A DNA stretch of 8,024 nucleotides, from the NCBI GenBank assembly GCA_002361095.1, contig DERU01000165.1:1-8024 (forward strand), written 5' to 3'. Of this stretch, positions 7,165 to 8,024 are shown in pieces. The notes beneath the pieces were generated by a model. That model saw only the letters and a list, made by a program, of their open reading frames with translations. It had not been told where the DNA came from and did not search any database. Each line of letters begins with the position of its first letter. Positions within the stretch are counted from its first letter, which is position 1. The translations under genes and the position numbers were made by a program. This DNA is from Lachnospiraceae bacterium UBA3332 (lineage in GTDB: Bacteria > Bacillota > Clostridia > Lachnospirales > Lachnospiraceae).

Positions 7165-7193
7165 ATCCTACCATTTCCGGTTTCCAAATTCAA
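7165..7193 (-). promoter_or_regulatory. Promoter for the alpha-galactosidase/GH13 operon
   Basis: On the minus strand a -35 box TTGAAT (7188-7193) stands 17 bases from a -10 box TAGGAT (7165-7170), which is preceded by TGG as an extended -10. Transcription would start near 7158, about 70 bases before the ATG. The -10 hexamer is only a moderate match (4 of 6), which would suit a regulated sugar operon with an activator or inducer. An overlapping TATAGA could serve as an alternative -10. Confidence 0.65.
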
Positions 7194-7299
7194 GCACCGG
7201 ACCGTCCGCCTCCCCATTGCCGTAACAGTTATTACTTTTCACGGGGCAGGGCAGGCATCGGCTGTAAAATGGATTTCCGTGATGCCAAATACGGTACTA

Positions 7300-7328
7300 T
7301 GGCCAAAGCGGCAAATTTGTATTATAAT
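7300..7328 (+). promoter_or_regulatory. Promoter for the secreted-protein gene
   Basis: A perfect TATAAT (7323-7328) lies 17 bases from TGGCCA (7300-7305), a 4-of-6 match to the -35 consensus. Transcription would begin near 7335, giving a leader of about 30 bases that holds the AAGGAGG ribosome site at 7351-7357. It is divergent from the alpha-galactosidase promoter, with about 105 bases between the two -35 boxes. Confidence 0.75.
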
Positions 7329-7366
7329 GCAGAAAAACATCCCACTATAGAAGGAGGATTTCTTAA

Positions 7367-8024
7367 ATGAAAAAAACAGGATTTTTCCCATTGCTGGCCA
7401 CATTTTGCCTGATCTTTCTGCTGTCCGGCCAGACAGCAAAAGCGGCAGGTTTTGTACAGGATGTTACCGGTGTCAAATACCAAAATGACGACGGTTCTTT
7501 CGTATCGGACGCCTGGGTACAGATCGGACAAAATATATATCACTTAGATGCCAACGGTATTGTCCAAACCGGTTGGATACAAGTCGGAAGTCTCTGGTAC
7601 TTATTGGACGCAAACGGTGTCTGTACCAATCCCAACGGTGCTGTCTCCCCTTCCGATCCCGCACTTTCTGCCGCTGCATCCACGCCACCGGCTCCTTCGG
7701 CCCCGGCCACTGCCCCCAATCCTTTTGAAGCGGCCGGATGGGTTCCCTTCCAGACTGCGAACGCCGTGCTGTTAAACGACGGGCTTGCCGCCGGTCTCAT
7801 AGGGTTTGACGGTCTGCAATATTGGGCGGAGCCTACCTTCGCCGCAGCCGCCATGCAGACCACCGCTCAAATCAACCGCCCTGCAGCAAATATTCCCCAA
7901 CAGGATCCGGCGCTTCCGGCGTACGTCTGGCTGTCAGCCACCGGCAAAAAATACCACCGCATTAACAACTGCGGCAATATGGATCCCAACCGGGCCACTC
8001 CGGTTACCGTAGAGGAGGCAATCC
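7367..8024 (+). CDS. Secreted cell-wall-binding-repeat protein, 3' end missing
   Basis: The gene has a perfect AAGGAGG nine bases before its ATG and stays open to the right edge of the window (219 complete codons), so the product is truncated here by the window rather than by mutation. Residues 1-26 form a signal peptide: KK at the N terminus, a hydrophobic core at about 5-21, and an Ala-Lys-Ala cleavage site at 24-26. Residues 48-66 and 69-87 are two tandem repeats of the choline/glucan-binding type (AWVQIGQNIYHLDANG and GWIQVGSLWYLLDANG), expected to hold the protein on cell-wall or surface glycans. A flexible Ala/Pro/Ser linker follows (about 92-119), then an unrecognised alanine-rich region. 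The last part, YVWLSATGKKYHRINNCG (186-203), resembles the start of a small Cys-containing tail domain seen in Clostridial secreted proteins, usually ending in a CxxC that would lie outside the window. Catalytic function is unknown. Transcription is divergent from the sugar operon. Confidence 0.85.
   Translation, partial: MKKTGFFPLLATFCLIFLLSGQTAKAAGFVQDVTGVKYQNDDGSFVSDAWVQIGQNIYHLDANGIVQTGWIQVGSLWYLLDANGVCTNPNGAVSPSDPALSAAASTPPAPSAPATAPNPFEAAGWVPFQTANAVLLNDGLAAGLIGFDGLQYWAEPTFAAAAMQTTAQINRPAANIPQQDPALPAYVWLSATGKKYHRINNCGNMDPNRATPVTVEEAI

Noticed and set aside
7171..7187. Possible catabolite-repression (cre) site in the spacer of the alpha-galactosidase promoter
   Set aside because: TGGAAACCGGAAA resembles one half of a cre site, but the central CG is out of register and the second half (a CA at the proper distance) is missing.
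6751..7350. 199-codon plus-strand open frame crossing the 5' end of the alpha-galactosidase and the divergent promoters
   Set aside because: It overlaps the GH36 N-terminal domain and both predicted promoters, and no domain is recognisable.
7540..7863. 107-codon minus-strand open frame inside the secreted-protein gene
   Set aside because: Ala/Gly-rich translation opposite the Ala/Pro linker and repeats of a gene with a perfect ribosome site and signal peptide; it is a shadow.

Overview
The window looks like chromosomal DNA from a Gram-positive, low-to-mid GC member of the Clostridia, most likely a Lachnospiraceae-type gut bacterium. This is inferred from the strong AGGAGG-like ribosome binding sites, the compact sigma-A-type promoters, the PepF and short NagB family members, and a secreted protein with choline/glucan-binding-type cell-wall repeats. 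No rRNA, tRNA, mobile element, CRISPR array or integration scar was seen. The assignment rests on gene character only, not on a marker gene.

Layout, reading the minus strand from right to left. (i) From about 7170 leftward, an extended -10 promoter drives a two-gene operon: a cytoplasmic GH36 alpha-galactosidase (7089-4900), then 34 bases later a GH13 subfamily 4 enzyme of the amylosucrase / sucrose hydrolase type (4865-3030). A long-stem terminator lies about 150 bases downstream (2843-2882). (ii) Directly after that terminator a second good promoter (-35 at 2829-2834, -10 at 2806-2811) starts a transcript for the M3B oligoendopeptidase PepF (2712-913). The glucosamine-6-phosphate deaminase NagB (805-80) follows and ends at a textbook terminator (25-57). 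A perfect 24-bp palindrome sits between pepF and nagB. (iii) Divergent from the alpha-galactosidase, a plus-strand gene begins at 7367 behind a perfect TATAAT box and a perfect AAGGAGG site. It encodes a secreted protein with cell-wall-binding-type repeats and runs off the right edge of the window.

How the genes may work together. The alpha-galactosidase removes galactose from raffinose-family oligosaccharides, and raffinose then yields sucrose. The GH13_4 enzyme next door is predicted to use exactly that sucrose, either transferring glucose onto an alpha-1,4-glucan and releasing fructose, or hydrolysing it. Neither protein has a signal peptide, so the pair reads as an intracellular raffinose-to-glucan (or raffinose-to-hexose) module whose transporter must lie elsewhere. 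PepF (intracellular peptide turnover) and NagB (GlcNAc / amino-sugar catabolism) form a separate housekeeping transcript with no obvious link to the sugar operon. The most interesting items are the alpha-galactosidase/amylosucrase pairing, the inverted repeats in the regulatory DNA, and the unfinished secreted protein at the edge.
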